Counted from the first letter of the stretch, positions 1 to 5,913 are shown. The stretch: 5,915 nt of DNA from JBGSIZ01 sp041742255 (GCA_041742255.1 JBGSIZ010000301.1:1-5915); one strand, 5' to 3'. A program made the numbers and translations. Notes: generated by a model not told the origin, from the sequence alone.

Positions 1-168
1 CCGGATCAGCGTGGCCGTGCAGAACCCCTTGGCCATGATATCGAGCCGCCCCACAGCCTCCCAGCCGCGCCCGTCTTGCCCGGTTTCAAGGCTGCGCAAC
101 CGCGCATCCTGCGCCTGCGCACACACCGCAAGTCCCAGCCAGAACCAGACAGTCAGAAAAATCCGCAT
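1..168 (-). CDS. Probable exported trypsin-like serine peptidase, N-terminal part (runs off left edge)
   Basis: Only the first 56 codons are in the window, and the frame is open to base 1. The protein begins MRIFLTVWFWLGLAVCAQA, a clear signal peptide: one basic residue, a hydrophobic core at residues 3-16, and an AQA cleavage site before Q20. It should therefore be exported to the periplasm or beyond. The mature start has the pattern RLRSLETG..GRGWEAVGRLD followed by GFCTATLI (residues 48-55). This matches the region just before the catalytic His of small trypsin/V8-like (S1) peptidases of alphaproteobacteria, where FCT(G/A)TLI normally leads into an AAHC motif. The His, Asp and Ser are all beyond the edge, so activity cannot be judged. 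The ATG at 168 is chosen because GAGG lies 5 nt upstream and the signal peptide begins directly there. An in-frame ATG at 186 would add MNNEAP. The family call rests on a short segment. Confidence 0.6.
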   Translation of the reverse strand, partial: MRIFLTVWFWLGLAVCAQAQDARLRSLETGQDGRGWEAVGRLDIMAKGFCTATLIR

Positions 169-273
169 CGGAGCCTCGTTGTTCATCGGTCCCGTCTTAG
201 TGCGGGCATGGGGCGACAATAGGGCAGTTTGGGTGCGCCGCCTATGGTGGATTATGCCCGGTGGTGTGACGTG

Positions 274-897
274 CTACCGCTCTAGCGCCCCTTTGCCAGC
301 CAGAATATGGGGCCGGAATTTGGCAATCCGGTTTATTCGGGTGGCGGCGGTTTTGGCACTGTTCAGCGCATAGGCATAGCTGCGTTGGCGACCGGGGGTC
401 AGGGCCTCGAATGCCTCGGCGAGGTCTGGGTCGGCGTCCAACGCATCGGTCAATTCGTCGGGGATATCAATGTCATGGATCATCTTGGCGGGCTTTATCC
501 CGGCCTGCGCATAGCCCATCGCCTCGGTCAGATAGGCGCGGATTACAGGTTCCATCGCGGCGGCCTGTGCGTCGTCGGTAAAGCACATCATGTCCGGGTG
601 GCGGGTGTTCTGGCCTGGGCGGACCAGCAGACGCGCGGGGTCTTTCATCAAAGCCGCATTCATGAAGGTCAGGCGGTAATCCCCCCGGAACGCCCCAAAA
701 ATGCAGATGTTGCGCCCGGCGTGCATGTAGCAGGGATGCGCCCATTTCACATGTTCGGACAGCCCCACATCCAGACAGATGCGGCGCAGGTCGCGCAACC
801 CTTGCGGCCACTGTTTGGTGGAACAGTCCGGCGTGTCGAACCAGCCGCAACGCCCGCAGCCCTTGCTGAAATAATCCTCGATGTCGGTAATCATCAT
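274..897 (-). CDS. YdeI/OmpD-associated family protein (DUF1801-like plus OmdA-like C-terminus)
   Basis: This 207-residue protein is probably cytosolic: no signal peptide or membrane segment is visible. Residues about 35-125 resemble DUF1801, with a VKWAHPCYMHAGRNICIFGAF core (49-70) followed by LTFMNAALMKDP (76-87). Residues about 145-205 look like the OmdA/YdeI C-terminal helical domain: IPDELTDALDADPDLAEAF, then a TPGRQRSYAYALNSAKTAATRINRI helix pair. Family members are loosely tied to envelope stress or bacteriocin protection, and the biochemical role is unknown. The N-terminus is Cys-rich (C14, C17, C25 in CGRC...DC) and could bind a metal, which is inference. The start chosen is ATG 897, with AGGA 8 nt upstream. 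A TTG at 921 would add eight residues but has no good ribosome site, and ATG 894 is adjacent. It lies 64 bp after glcF on the same strand with no obvious terminator, so it may be the last gene of the glc transcript. A very weak promoter-like pair (949-954 and 926-931) is also present. Confidence 0.85.
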   Translation of the reverse strand: MMITDIEDYFSKGCGRCGWFDTPDCSTKQWPQGLRDLRRICLDVGLSEHVKWAHPCYMHAGRNICIFGAFRGDYRLTFMNAALMKDPARLLVRPGQNTRHPDMMCFTDDAQAAAMEPVIRAYLTEAMGYAQAGIKPAKMIHDIDIPDELTDALDADPDLAEAFEALTPGRQRSYAYALNSAKTAATRINRIAKFRPHILAGKGALER

Positions 898-961
898 GGC
901 GATGGTCCTGTGGTCAACCAACGCCAGACTACGTCACGACGACGCTGGAACCAAGCCCGCG

Positions 962-2281
962 TCAGCGCAGGATCGGCACGGCGGGCGTGCGTTTGCCCGG
1001 TGCCGTCAAGGCGGGCGGTTGCGGCCCGCCCGTGGCCCAGTCCAGCAATTCCACCGTGTGCACGATAGGCACCCCGGTGCCTGACCCGATCTGCATCATG
1101 CACCCGATGTTTCCGGCCGCGATGATGTCCGGTTGCAAGGCTTCGATCGTGGCGATCTTGCGGGTCTTGAGCTGCCCCGAAATCTCGGGCTGCATGAGGT
1201 TATAGGTGCCTGCCGACCCACAGCACAGGTGGCTGTCTGCCGGTTCCAGAACCGTGAACCCGGCCTTTTTCAACAACACCTTTGGATAGGTCTTGATCTG
1301 TTGACCATGCTGCAGGGAACAGGCCGCGTGATAGGCCACCTTGGTGCCCCGCGCCGCACCTGTGGGCAGGTCGAGTTTCATCAACACCTCGGACACGTCC
1401 ATGGCGATGGCCGACACCCGGGCCGCATCGGCGGCGAGCGGATCATTGCGGAACATATGCCCGTAATCCTTGACCGTGGTGCCGCAGCCGGAGGTGTTGA
1501 TGACAATGGCATCCAGCCCGCCCGCATCCATTTCCTGGGTCCACGCCCGGATATTGGCGGCGGCGGCCCGGTGGCTTTGGGTTTCCTTGCCCATGTGGTG
1601 GGTGAGCGCGCCACAGCATCCCGCCCCTTTGGCCACCACAACCTGCGCCCCGAACCGGGTGAGCAGGCGGATGGTCGCATCGTTGATATCGGTGTTCAGC
1701 GCCTTTTGTGCGCAGCCCGTCATCAGGGCCACCCGCATCTTTTTCTGCGCGGTTGCAAAGGTTTGCGGGTGGTCGTTGCGGCTGACGGGCGGAATGGTCC
1801 GGGGGGCCATGTCCAGCATCGCCCGGAGCCGGGGGTCGGGGACCAGCCCCCGGAAGGGCCGCCCCATCTTGGCCAGCAAAAGCGCCACCCGGAACCGGGT
1901 CGGATAGGGCAGGATTTGCGCCAGCACCCAACGCAGCGCCCGGTCGGACAGGGGGCGTTTGTAGTTTTTCTCGATATAGGCGCGCGCATGATCGACAAGG
2001 TGCATGTAATGCACCCCCGACGGGCAGGTGGTCATGCAGGCCAGGCAGGACAGGCAGCGGTCAATATGTTTGACGGTCGTGGCATCGGGCACGCGGTTGT
2101 TTTCCAGCATGTCCTTGATCAGATAAATCCGGCCGCGCGGGCTGTCCAATTCGTCGCCAAGCACTTGATATGTCGGGCAAGTTGCGGTGCAAAACCCGCA
2201 ATGGACGCAAGCCCGCAGAATGTCGTTTGCGGTCTTGGTGGCGGGATCGGTCAGCTGGGCGGGGGTGAAATGGGTTTGCAT
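962..2281 (-). CDS. glcF: Glycolate oxidase iron-sulfur subunit GlcF
   Basis: GlcF is the iron-sulfur electron-transfer subunit of glycolate oxidase (glycolate to glyoxylate). It relays electrons from the flavin subunits towards the membrane quinone pool. The 439 residues carry two 4Fe-4S ferredoxin motifs near the N-terminus: C25-x2-C28-x2-C31-x3-C35-P and C76-x2-C79-x2-C82-x3-C86-P. Two cysteine-rich CCG domains follow. The first has C190, the CC pair at 222-223 and C266; the second has C321, the CC pair at 353-354 and C394. All expected cysteines are present. The protein is somewhat longer than E. coli GlcF (about 407), mainly through a Pro-rich tail after ELLDWATGG (411-419). The ATG at 2281 shares one base with the TGA of glcE (TGATG). 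No good Shine-Dalgarno precedes it, so translation is probably coupled to glcE. Similar CCG/ferredoxin proteins such as LutA/LldE or GlpC lack this glcDE partnership, which makes the GlcF call firm. Confidence 0.96.
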   Translation of the reverse strand: MQTHFTPAQLTDPATKTANDILRACVHCGFCTATCPTYQVLGDELDSPRGRIYLIKDMLENNRVPDATTVKHIDRCLSCLACMTTCPSGVHYMHLVDHARAYIEKNYKRPLSDRALRWVLAQILPYPTRFRVALLLAKMGRPFRGLVPDPRLRAMLDMAPRTIPPVSRNDHPQTFATAQKKMRVALMTGCAQKALNTDINDATIRLLTRFGAQVVVAKGAGCCGALTHHMGKETQSHRAAAANIRAWTQEMDAGGLDAIVINTSGCGTTVKDYGHMFRNDPLAADAARVSAIAMDVSEVLMKLDLPTGAARGTKVAYHAACSLQHGQQIKTYPKVLLKKAGFTVLEPADSHLCCGSAGTYNLMQPEISGQLKTRKIATIEALQPDIIAAGNIGCMMQIGSGTGVPIVHTVELLDWATGGPQPPALTAPGKRTPAVPILR

Positions 2282-3519
2282 CAGAGCATGATCCCGGGGT
2301 TAAGAAGGTCGCGCGGGTCAAATCTGGCCCGCAATGCAGCGGTCAAAGCGGCAATGCTTGCGGCTTCGGGTTGGAAAGACGGGATCTTTTCGCGCAACGT
2401 CCGTGGCCCCTTGATCAAGGTCGCATGGCCGCCTTCGACCGCGCAAAAGCTGTGCAGATAGTCCATCAACAGGCGGGCGCCAAGCAGCTGTGGGTCGGTG
2501 CTGCCCGGATCGGGGGCGACGTCGGCGTTGCGGGTCAACGCCTCGGCTGTGGCGCCGACCCAGACCAGACCACTGCCCCAATCGGTCATCAAATCAAACC
2601 CCCGCGCCTTCGGGGAATAGGACAGAAAGGTATTCATCGCGTCAAACAGAAACGCCGGATAGGTGGATGGCCTGATCGACATCCGGGCAACAAAGGCGTG
2701 ATCGCGAAACGCTGATACATCGCGGATGTCCTCCCAGATGCGGGCCGACGCCACCGGGTCGGTTGTCACCTCGACCTGGCCAAATCGGGCCAGCAGTTGG
2801 GACAATTGGTCTGCCCGATATGCGACAGACGACGCAAAACCTTCGATCCTGAAGAAGACCGGCGCGCGACAGTCTGGCGACAACATACCCTGCGACGCAC
2901 CGCTCACTTCGAATGGCGACCCAAGGGCGGCAGACATCGCAGCCAGTCCATCAACCTCGTTCAGGTCGGGCAGGGTCAGGGTCGCTTGCGCCTTTGGCAC
3001 GGGCAAGACCTTGAAACTGACTTCGGTCAGAACGCCCAAGGTGCCATGGCTGCCGGCCATCAGCTTGACCAGATCGTAGCCCGTGACGTTCTTCATCACC
3101 CGGCCACCGTTCTTGACCACCGTCCCCCTGCCATCGACATAGCGAACACCCAGCAGAAAATCGCGGGCGGCTCCCACCTGGACGCGGCGCGGACCCGAGG
3201 CATTCGTGGCAAATACGCCGCCGATGGTGGGGGTGCCCGTCGTGCCCAAAAGACCACGCATATCGGTCGGTTCAAACGGCAGCCGCTGTCCTTTGGCCGT
3301 CAGGGCGGCGTCGATTTCGGTCAAAGGCGTGCCCGCCTGCGCCACCATGGTCAACGCACCGGGTTCGTAAAGCGTAATCCCCGAAAGCCCCGCCACACAA
3401 AGCGGGTCCCCGTCGACAGGCCGACCAAAATCGCGCGTGCCGCCGCCGATGATCCGCAACGGGGCAGGGGCCGCCGCGACCGCGTCGGCAAGGTCTTGTT
3501 CAGTTTGAGGTCGCAGCAT
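2281..3519 (-). CDS. glcE: Glycolate oxidase FAD-binding subunit GlcE
   Basis: GlcE is the second flavoprotein-type subunit of the GlcDEF complex, needed for glycolate oxidase activity. The 412 residues open with a PCMH-type FAD-binding domain (about 1-175). Visible motifs are RIIGGGTRDFG (22-32), GTTGTPTIGGVFATNASGPRR (92-112) and DFLLGVRYVDG (120-130). These are followed by GGRVMKNVTGYDLVKLM (138-154) and GTLGVLTEVSFKVLP (159-173). The C-terminal part ends in the family signature RFDPRDLLNPG (399-409). It lacks the second catalytic half seen in GlcD, as is usual for GlcE. The length exceeds E. coli GlcE (about 350), with extra sequence around 285-360 including an acidic/Pro linker DVAPDPGSTDP (333-343). 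The start is ATG 3519, with AAAGG (3527-3531) 7 nt upstream. It follows glcD by 63 bp across a GC-rich hairpin element and overlaps glcF by one base. Confidence 0.95.
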   Translation of the reverse strand: MLRPQTEQDLADAVAAAPAPLRIIGGGTRDFGRPVDGDPLCVAGLSGITLYEPGALTMVAQAGTPLTEIDAALTAKGQRLPFEPTDMRGLLGTTGTPTIGGVFATNASGPRRVQVGAARDFLLGVRYVDGRGTVVKNGGRVMKNVTGYDLVKLMAGSHGTLGVLTEVSFKVLPVPKAQATLTLPDLNEVDGLAAMSAALGSPFEVSGASQGMLSPDCRAPVFFRIEGFASSVAYRADQLSQLLARFGQVEVTTDPVASARIWEDIRDVSAFRDHAFVARMSIRPSTYPAFLFDAMNTFLSYSPKARGFDLMTDWGSGLVWVGATAEALTRNADVAPDPGSTDPQLLGARLLMDYLHSFCAVEGGHATLIKGPRTLREKIPSFQPEAASIAALTAALRARFDPRDLLNPGIML

Positions 3520-3526
3520 GCTGTTG

Positions 3527-3531
3527 CCTTT
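3527..3531 (-). promoter_or_regulatory. Ribosome binding site of glcE
   Basis: AAAGG on the minus strand lies 7 nt before the glcE ATG and fixes that start. It sits just downstream of the T-run that ends the glcD-glcE hairpin element, so glcE can begin translation on its own site even if hairpins form between the genes. Confidence 0.65.
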
Positions 3532-3536
3532 GTGCT

Positions 3537-3583
3537 AAAAATATCCCGGGGGAGTCGCGGCACGCGACGGGGGCGGCGCCCCC
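3537..3583 (-). repeat. Compound GC-rich hairpin element between glcD and glcE
   Basis: Read on the plus strand the parts are: an AT tract (3537-3544), CCC then GGGGG (3548-3552), a perfect 6-bp hairpin GTCGCG-GCA-CGCGAC (3554-3568), and GGGGGCGGCGCCCCC (3569-3583). The last part has 7-base inverted arms around one base, realistically a 5-bp stem with a 5-nt loop. Its right edge touches the glcD stop codon. In the glcD transcript the order is hairpin, hairpin, CCCCCGGGATA, then TTTTT. The T-run is about 12 nt from the nearest stem, so it is not a canonical terminator. It could shield the glcD 3' end or attenuate glcE-glcF. The architecture, including the CCCCCGGGATATTTTT edge, resembles a dispersed intergenic repeat I recall from Rhodobacteraceae genomes. 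That is from memory, and no second copy lies in this window. Confidence 0.6.
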
Positions 3584-5013
3584 TACACCCTGCGGCCCGC
3601 GCTGCTGTCGAGCGGAAACACCTTGGCCGGGTTCAGCAGCCATTTGGGGTCAAACACGTCCTTGACCACCATCTGCGCCTCCAGATCGGCGGCAGTGAAC
3701 TGCACATGCATCAGGTCCCTTTTCTCGATCCCAACGCCGTGTTCGCCAGTCAGGCAACCGCCCACCTCGACACACAGGCGCAGGATGTCGGCCCCCATCG
3801 CCTCGCATTTTTCCAGATCGCCGGGGGTGTTGGCGTTATACAGGATCAACGGGTGCATGTTCCCGTCGCCCGCATGAAACACGTTGCCCACGCCCAATCC
3901 GTACTCCACCGACAATTCCCCGATCCGCCGCAGCACATAGGGCAATTCGGACACCGGGATCGTTCCGTCCAGACACATGTAATCGTTGATCTGTCCCATC
4001 GCCCCAAAGGCCGATTTACGCCCCAGCCAGATCCGTTTTGCCTGATCGTCGTCCGCAGCTTCGCGCAGTTCGACGGGGTTGTGCCGTTGCGCGATGGCCT
4101 TGATCACGGCCAGCTGTTCGTCAATTTCGGCGGGCGATCCTTCGACTTCGATGATCAACAGCGCCTCGCACATCGGATAGCCCGCCTTTGCAAAGGCCTC
4201 GGTCGCTTCGATGCAGGGGCGGTCCATGAATTCGATGGCCACGGGCAGCACGCCTGCCTTGATGATGTCGGACACGCAGACTCCCGCAACTTCATTGCTG
4301 TCATATCCGATCAGAACCGGACGCGCCCCTTCGGGTTTGGGCAGGATTCGCAACGTCGCCTCGGTCACCACGCCCAATTGTCCTTCGGACCCGCAGATGA
4401 CCCCCAAGAGGTCCAGCCCGCCCGCGTCCATATGCGCCCCGCCGATGGTCAGAATGGTGCCGTCCATCTGCACCATCGTAACCCCCAGAAGGTTGTTCGT
4501 GGTCACCCCGTATTTCAGGCAATGCGCCCCGCCCGAATTCATCGCAATGTTGCCCGCAATCGCACAGGCCAGTTGGCTGGAAGGGTCGGGCGCGTAGAAA
4601 AACCCGTCTTGTTCCACCGCCCCCGTCACCGACAGGTTGGTGCGCCCCGACTGCACCCGGATGAACCGGTCGTCATAGTTGGTTTCCAGAACATCCGTCA
4701 GCCGCGCCACCCCGAGGATCACGCAATCCGCCGTGGGCAGCGCCCCCCCCGCCAGCGATGTTCCCGATCCGCGCGGCACCACGGGCACGCCCATGTCATT
4801 GCAAATCCGCAAAACCGCCGCCACCTCGTTGGTCGAGGACGGCAGAACCGCGCACAGCGGCGGGCACCGATAGGCCGCCAGCGCGTCACATTCGTAGGCC
4901 CGCGTTTCGGCCACATCGTCAATCACGGCATGGCGCGGTAACACCTCGAGCAGGCGCGACACCAGCTGTGCCTTTTTCGCCATGATCCGGGCGTCGGGGA
5001 CGGGCATTTCCAT
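3583..5013 (-). CDS. glcD: Glycolate oxidase catalytic FAD subunit GlcD
   Basis: GlcD is the flavoprotein of glycolate oxidase thought to carry the active site, oxidising glycolate (and often D-lactate) to the 2-oxoacid. The 476 residues show a PCMH FAD-binding domain (about 50-230) with PRGSGTSLAGG (80-90), DPSSQLACAIAGNIAMNSGG (143-162) and GVICGSEGQLGVVTEATLRI (204-223). A C-terminal VAO-type oxidase domain (about 230-465) follows, with GNVFHAGDGNMHP (376-388), GGCLTGEHGVG (418-428) and FDPKWLLNPAKVFP (454-467). H380, H387 and E424 match the metal/substrate residues of related D-2-hydroxyacid dehydrogenases. Length is close to E. coli GlcD (499). The frame stays open upstream to 5304, but ATG 5013 is chosen because AGAGG sits 6 nt before it, and upstream codons would invade the divergent DUF599 gene. 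First gene of glcDEF. D-lactate or D-2-hydroxyglutarate dehydrogenases are the alternatives; the adjacent glcE and glcF favour glycolate. Confidence 0.96.
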   Translation of the reverse strand: MEMPVPDARIMAKKAQLVSRLLEVLPRHAVIDDVAETRAYECDALAAYRCPPLCAVLPSSTNEVAAVLRICNDMGVPVVPRGSGTSLAGGALPTADCVILGVARLTDVLETNYDDRFIRVQSGRTNLSVTGAVEQDGFFYAPDPSSQLACAIAGNIAMNSGGAHCLKYGVTTNNLLGVTMVQMDGTILTIGGAHMDAGGLDLLGVICGSEGQLGVVTEATLRILPKPEGARPVLIGYDSNEVAGVCVSDIIKAGVLPVAIEFMDRPCIEATEAFAKAGYPMCEALLIIEVEGSPAEIDEQLAVIKAIAQRHNPVELREAADDDQAKRIWLGRKSAFGAMGQINDYMCLDGTIPVSELPYVLRRIGELSVEYGLGVGNVFHAGDGNMHPLILYNANTPGDLEKCEAMGADILRLCVEVGGCLTGEHGVGIEKRDLMHVQFTAADLEAQMVVKDVFDPKWLLNPAKVFPLDSSAGRRV

Positions 5014-5019
5014 GGGGCA

Positions 5020-5024
5020 CCTCT
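5020..5024 (-). promoter_or_regulatory. Ribosome binding site of glcD
   Basis: AGAGG on the minus strand lies 6 nt before the ATG at 5013. This decides the start against the longer open frame reaching 5304. The site overlaps by two bases the palindrome CTGCAATGCAG (5023-5033) in the leader. Confidence 0.75.
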
Positions 5025-5033
5025 GCAATGCAG
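5023..5033. promoter_or_regulatory. Palindrome CTGCA-A-TGCAG in the glcD leader
   Basis: A perfect 11-bp inverted repeat with 5-bp arms around one central base lies between the proposed glcD promoter and its ATG, clipping the Shine-Dalgarno by two bases. It could be a protein-binding half-site pair or chance. With a one-base centre it would form only a very weak RNA hairpin. Confidence 0.3.
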
Positions 5034-5046
5034 CGAAAATCGGCGT

Positions 5047-5069
5047 ATTGGTAAACAAATATAACCAAT
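5047..5069. promoter_or_regulatory. Candidate operator: inverted repeat ATTGGT-N11-ACCAAT
   Basis: The perfect 6-bp arms are 5047-5052 and 5064-5069 in the AT-rich core of the divergent region. The arm sequence is that of operators of FadR-subfamily GntR regulators (PdhR type ATTGGT-N3-ACCAAT), a family that includes the glycolate regulator GlcC. The spacing here is 11 rather than 3, so the match is incomplete. The repeat straddles the proposed glcD -10 hexamer (5058-5063), where a bound repressor would block transcription. A shorter VanR-like alternative, TTGTTTACCA on the minus strand, overlaps the same bases. Operator function is inference. Confidence 0.4.
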
Positions 5070-5084
5070 TTTGCCCTATGGCAA
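5058..5084 (-). promoter_or_regulatory. Candidate sigma-70 type promoter of glcDEF
   Basis: On the minus strand a -35-like TTGCCA (5079-5084) is followed after 15 bp by TATATT (5058-5063), five of six bases of the -10 consensus. Shifting the -35 by one base gives 16 bp. The spacing is short, so an activator may be needed. Transcription would start near 5050-5051, giving a leader of about 37 nt. It is the only AT-rich stretch between the two divergent genes. Confidence 0.4.
5071..5084. promoter_or_regulatory. Palindrome TTGCC-CTAT-GGCAA
   Basis: A perfect 14-bp inverted repeat (5-bp arms, 4-bp centre) coincides with the proposed glcD -35 hexamer and lies 30 bp before the divergent DUF599 start. 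Its position suits a second regulator site for one or both genes. No specific regulator is recognised. Confidence 0.35.
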
Positions 5085-5113
5085 GCCTGTTGTGCCGAGT
5101 ATAGCCTGAGTTC

Positions 5114-5812
5114 ATGGAATTGAACGTTGCATTTACCCTTTTGTCACCCATGGACCTTGCGGCCCTTGTTGTTCTGGCTGTGGCCTGGGCCGGGATTGCC
5201 TTGTGGATTGAAAATCCCGGCGTGCGCCGCCCGTCCGTGACCGTGATGATGGCCGGGTATCGCCGCGAATGGATGGTGCAGTTTCTGGCCCGCGACGTCC
5301 GCATCTTTGACAGTCAGATCCTGGCCAATCTGCGCCAAAGCACGACATTCTTTGCCTCCACCAGCCTGTTTGCCGTGGGCGGCGTTCTGGCGTTGATCGG
5401 CAATATCGCCCCATTGGAAGGCGTCGCCGAAGGGTTGACCCAAACCCGCGCCCCGACCCTGCTGTGGCAGATGAAATTGATGGTGGTCGCGCTGTTGCTG
5501 ACCCATTCGTTCCTGAAATTCGTCTGGGCGAACCGTGTGTTCGGGTATTGCGCCGTGTTGATGGCCGCCGTGCCCAATGACCCCGCCGACCCCCGCGCAA
5601 CGGTCCGCGCGGGCCAAGCCGCCGAGTTGAACATACGCGCCGCATGGAATTTCAACCGCGGTTTGCGGTCGATGTATTTCGCGCTCGGCGCTGTTGCGTG
5701 GTTGGTCGGTCCGGTGCCGTTGATTGTCGCAACGCTGGCCGTGGTGTGGTTGCTGTGGTCGCGCGAATTCGCATCCAATTCGCGGTCTATTCTGGCAGAC
5801 CAGAAGCCCTAG
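5114..5812 (+). CDS. DUF599 family integral membrane protein
   Basis: This 232-residue inner-membrane protein matches DUF599, a family without a known function. Hydrophobic segments are seen at about 15-32, 80-97, 117-137 and 186-216; the last is long enough for two passes split by VGPVP. The family-like block RRPSVTVMMAGYRREWMVQF (38-57) and RIFDSQILANLRQSTTFFAS (63-82) lies between the first two segments, and NIRAAWNFNRGLRSMYFAL (173-191) precedes the last. Length is normal for the family. The ATG at 5114 has only a poor Shine-Dalgarno. A TATAGC at 5100-5105 placed as a -10 box would start transcription close to the ATG, so a very short or absent leader is possible, though no convincing -35 is seen. 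A later ATG at 5150 would cut into the first membrane segment. The gene diverges from glcDEF across 100 bp and may share its control region. Its stop overlaps the stop of the convergent downstream gene. Confidence 0.88.
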   Translation: MELNVAFTLLSPMDLAALVVLAVAWAGIALWIENPGVRRPSVTVMMAGYRREWMVQFLARDVRIFDSQILANLRQSTTFFASTSLFAVGGVLALIGNIAPLEGVAEGLTQTRAPTLLWQMKLMVVALLLTHSFLKFVWANRVFGYCAVLMAAVPNDPADPRATVRAGQAAELNIRAAWNFNRGLRSMYFALGAVAWLVGPVPLIVATLAVVWLLWSREFASNSRSILADQKP

Positions 5813-5913
5813 CGCCGTCCTTCGCGCAACCATGCCCCGACGATCAGGGTCGCCGCCAGCAACAGGAACACCCATGCCGGGACAAGCGCCGTCACCCGCA
5901 CCTCGGCGGTGCG
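5809..5913 (-). CDS. C-terminal end of an unidentified membrane protein (runs off right edge)
   Basis: On the minus strand a frame enters from the right edge and reads 34 codons to a TAG at 5811-5809. The visible residues start RTAEVRVTALVP. A single hydrophobic segment AWVFLLLAATLIVGAWL follows (about residues 13-29), and the chain ends in a basic tail REGRR. This is a typical C-terminal membrane anchor with a positively charged cytoplasmic end. The protein family cannot be named from this fragment. The case for a real gene is the membrane-segment pattern plus a stop placed exactly at the end of the convergent DUF599 gene; no competing gene uses 5813-5915. Confidence 0.6.
   Translation of the reverse strand, partial: RTAEVRVTALVPAWVFLLLAATLIVGAWLREGRR

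Noticed and set aside
203..260. Inverted repeat CGGGCAT (203-209) / ATGCCCG (254-260) in the gap between the peptidase and YdeI-like genes
   Set aside because: The arms are 7 bp but 44 bp apart with no T-run, so it is not a convincing terminator; nothing else clear is seen in 187-273.
926..954. Promoter-like pair TTGGTT / TAGTCT, 17 bp apart, on the minus strand between glcF and the YdeI-like gene
   Set aside because: Each hexamer matches only about half of the consensus, which is expected by chance.
307..1068. A 253-codon plus-strand open frame across the YdeI-like gene and the glcF end
   Set aside because: It runs opposite a recognisable protein family and through an intergenic gap, with no domain and no convincing ribosome site.
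1133..2461. A 442-codon plus-strand open frame antisense to glcF
   Set aside because: Same composition bias as other antisense frames and no domain signal; the minus strand carries a full set of GlcF cysteine motifs.
3569..3583. Intrinsic terminator after glcD
   Set aside because: The stem is followed by another hairpin and C-rich sequence rather than directly by the T-run, and glcE-glcF must be expressed with glcD; a repeat or processing element is the more cautious reading.
2797..4941. A 714-codon plus-strand open frame antisense to glcD and glcE
   Set aside because: The sequence is rich in His, Arg, Gln and Gly with no recognisable domain. It crosses the glcD-glcE gap and lies wholly opposite two well-conserved genes. 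It is a by-product of the GC-rich codon pattern.
5014..5304. Extension of glcD to an upstream start giving about 573 residues
   Set aside because: The extra 97 residues are low-complexity, cover the divergent promoter region and overlap the DUF599 gene; ATG 5013 has a good Shine-Dalgarno and gives the normal family length.
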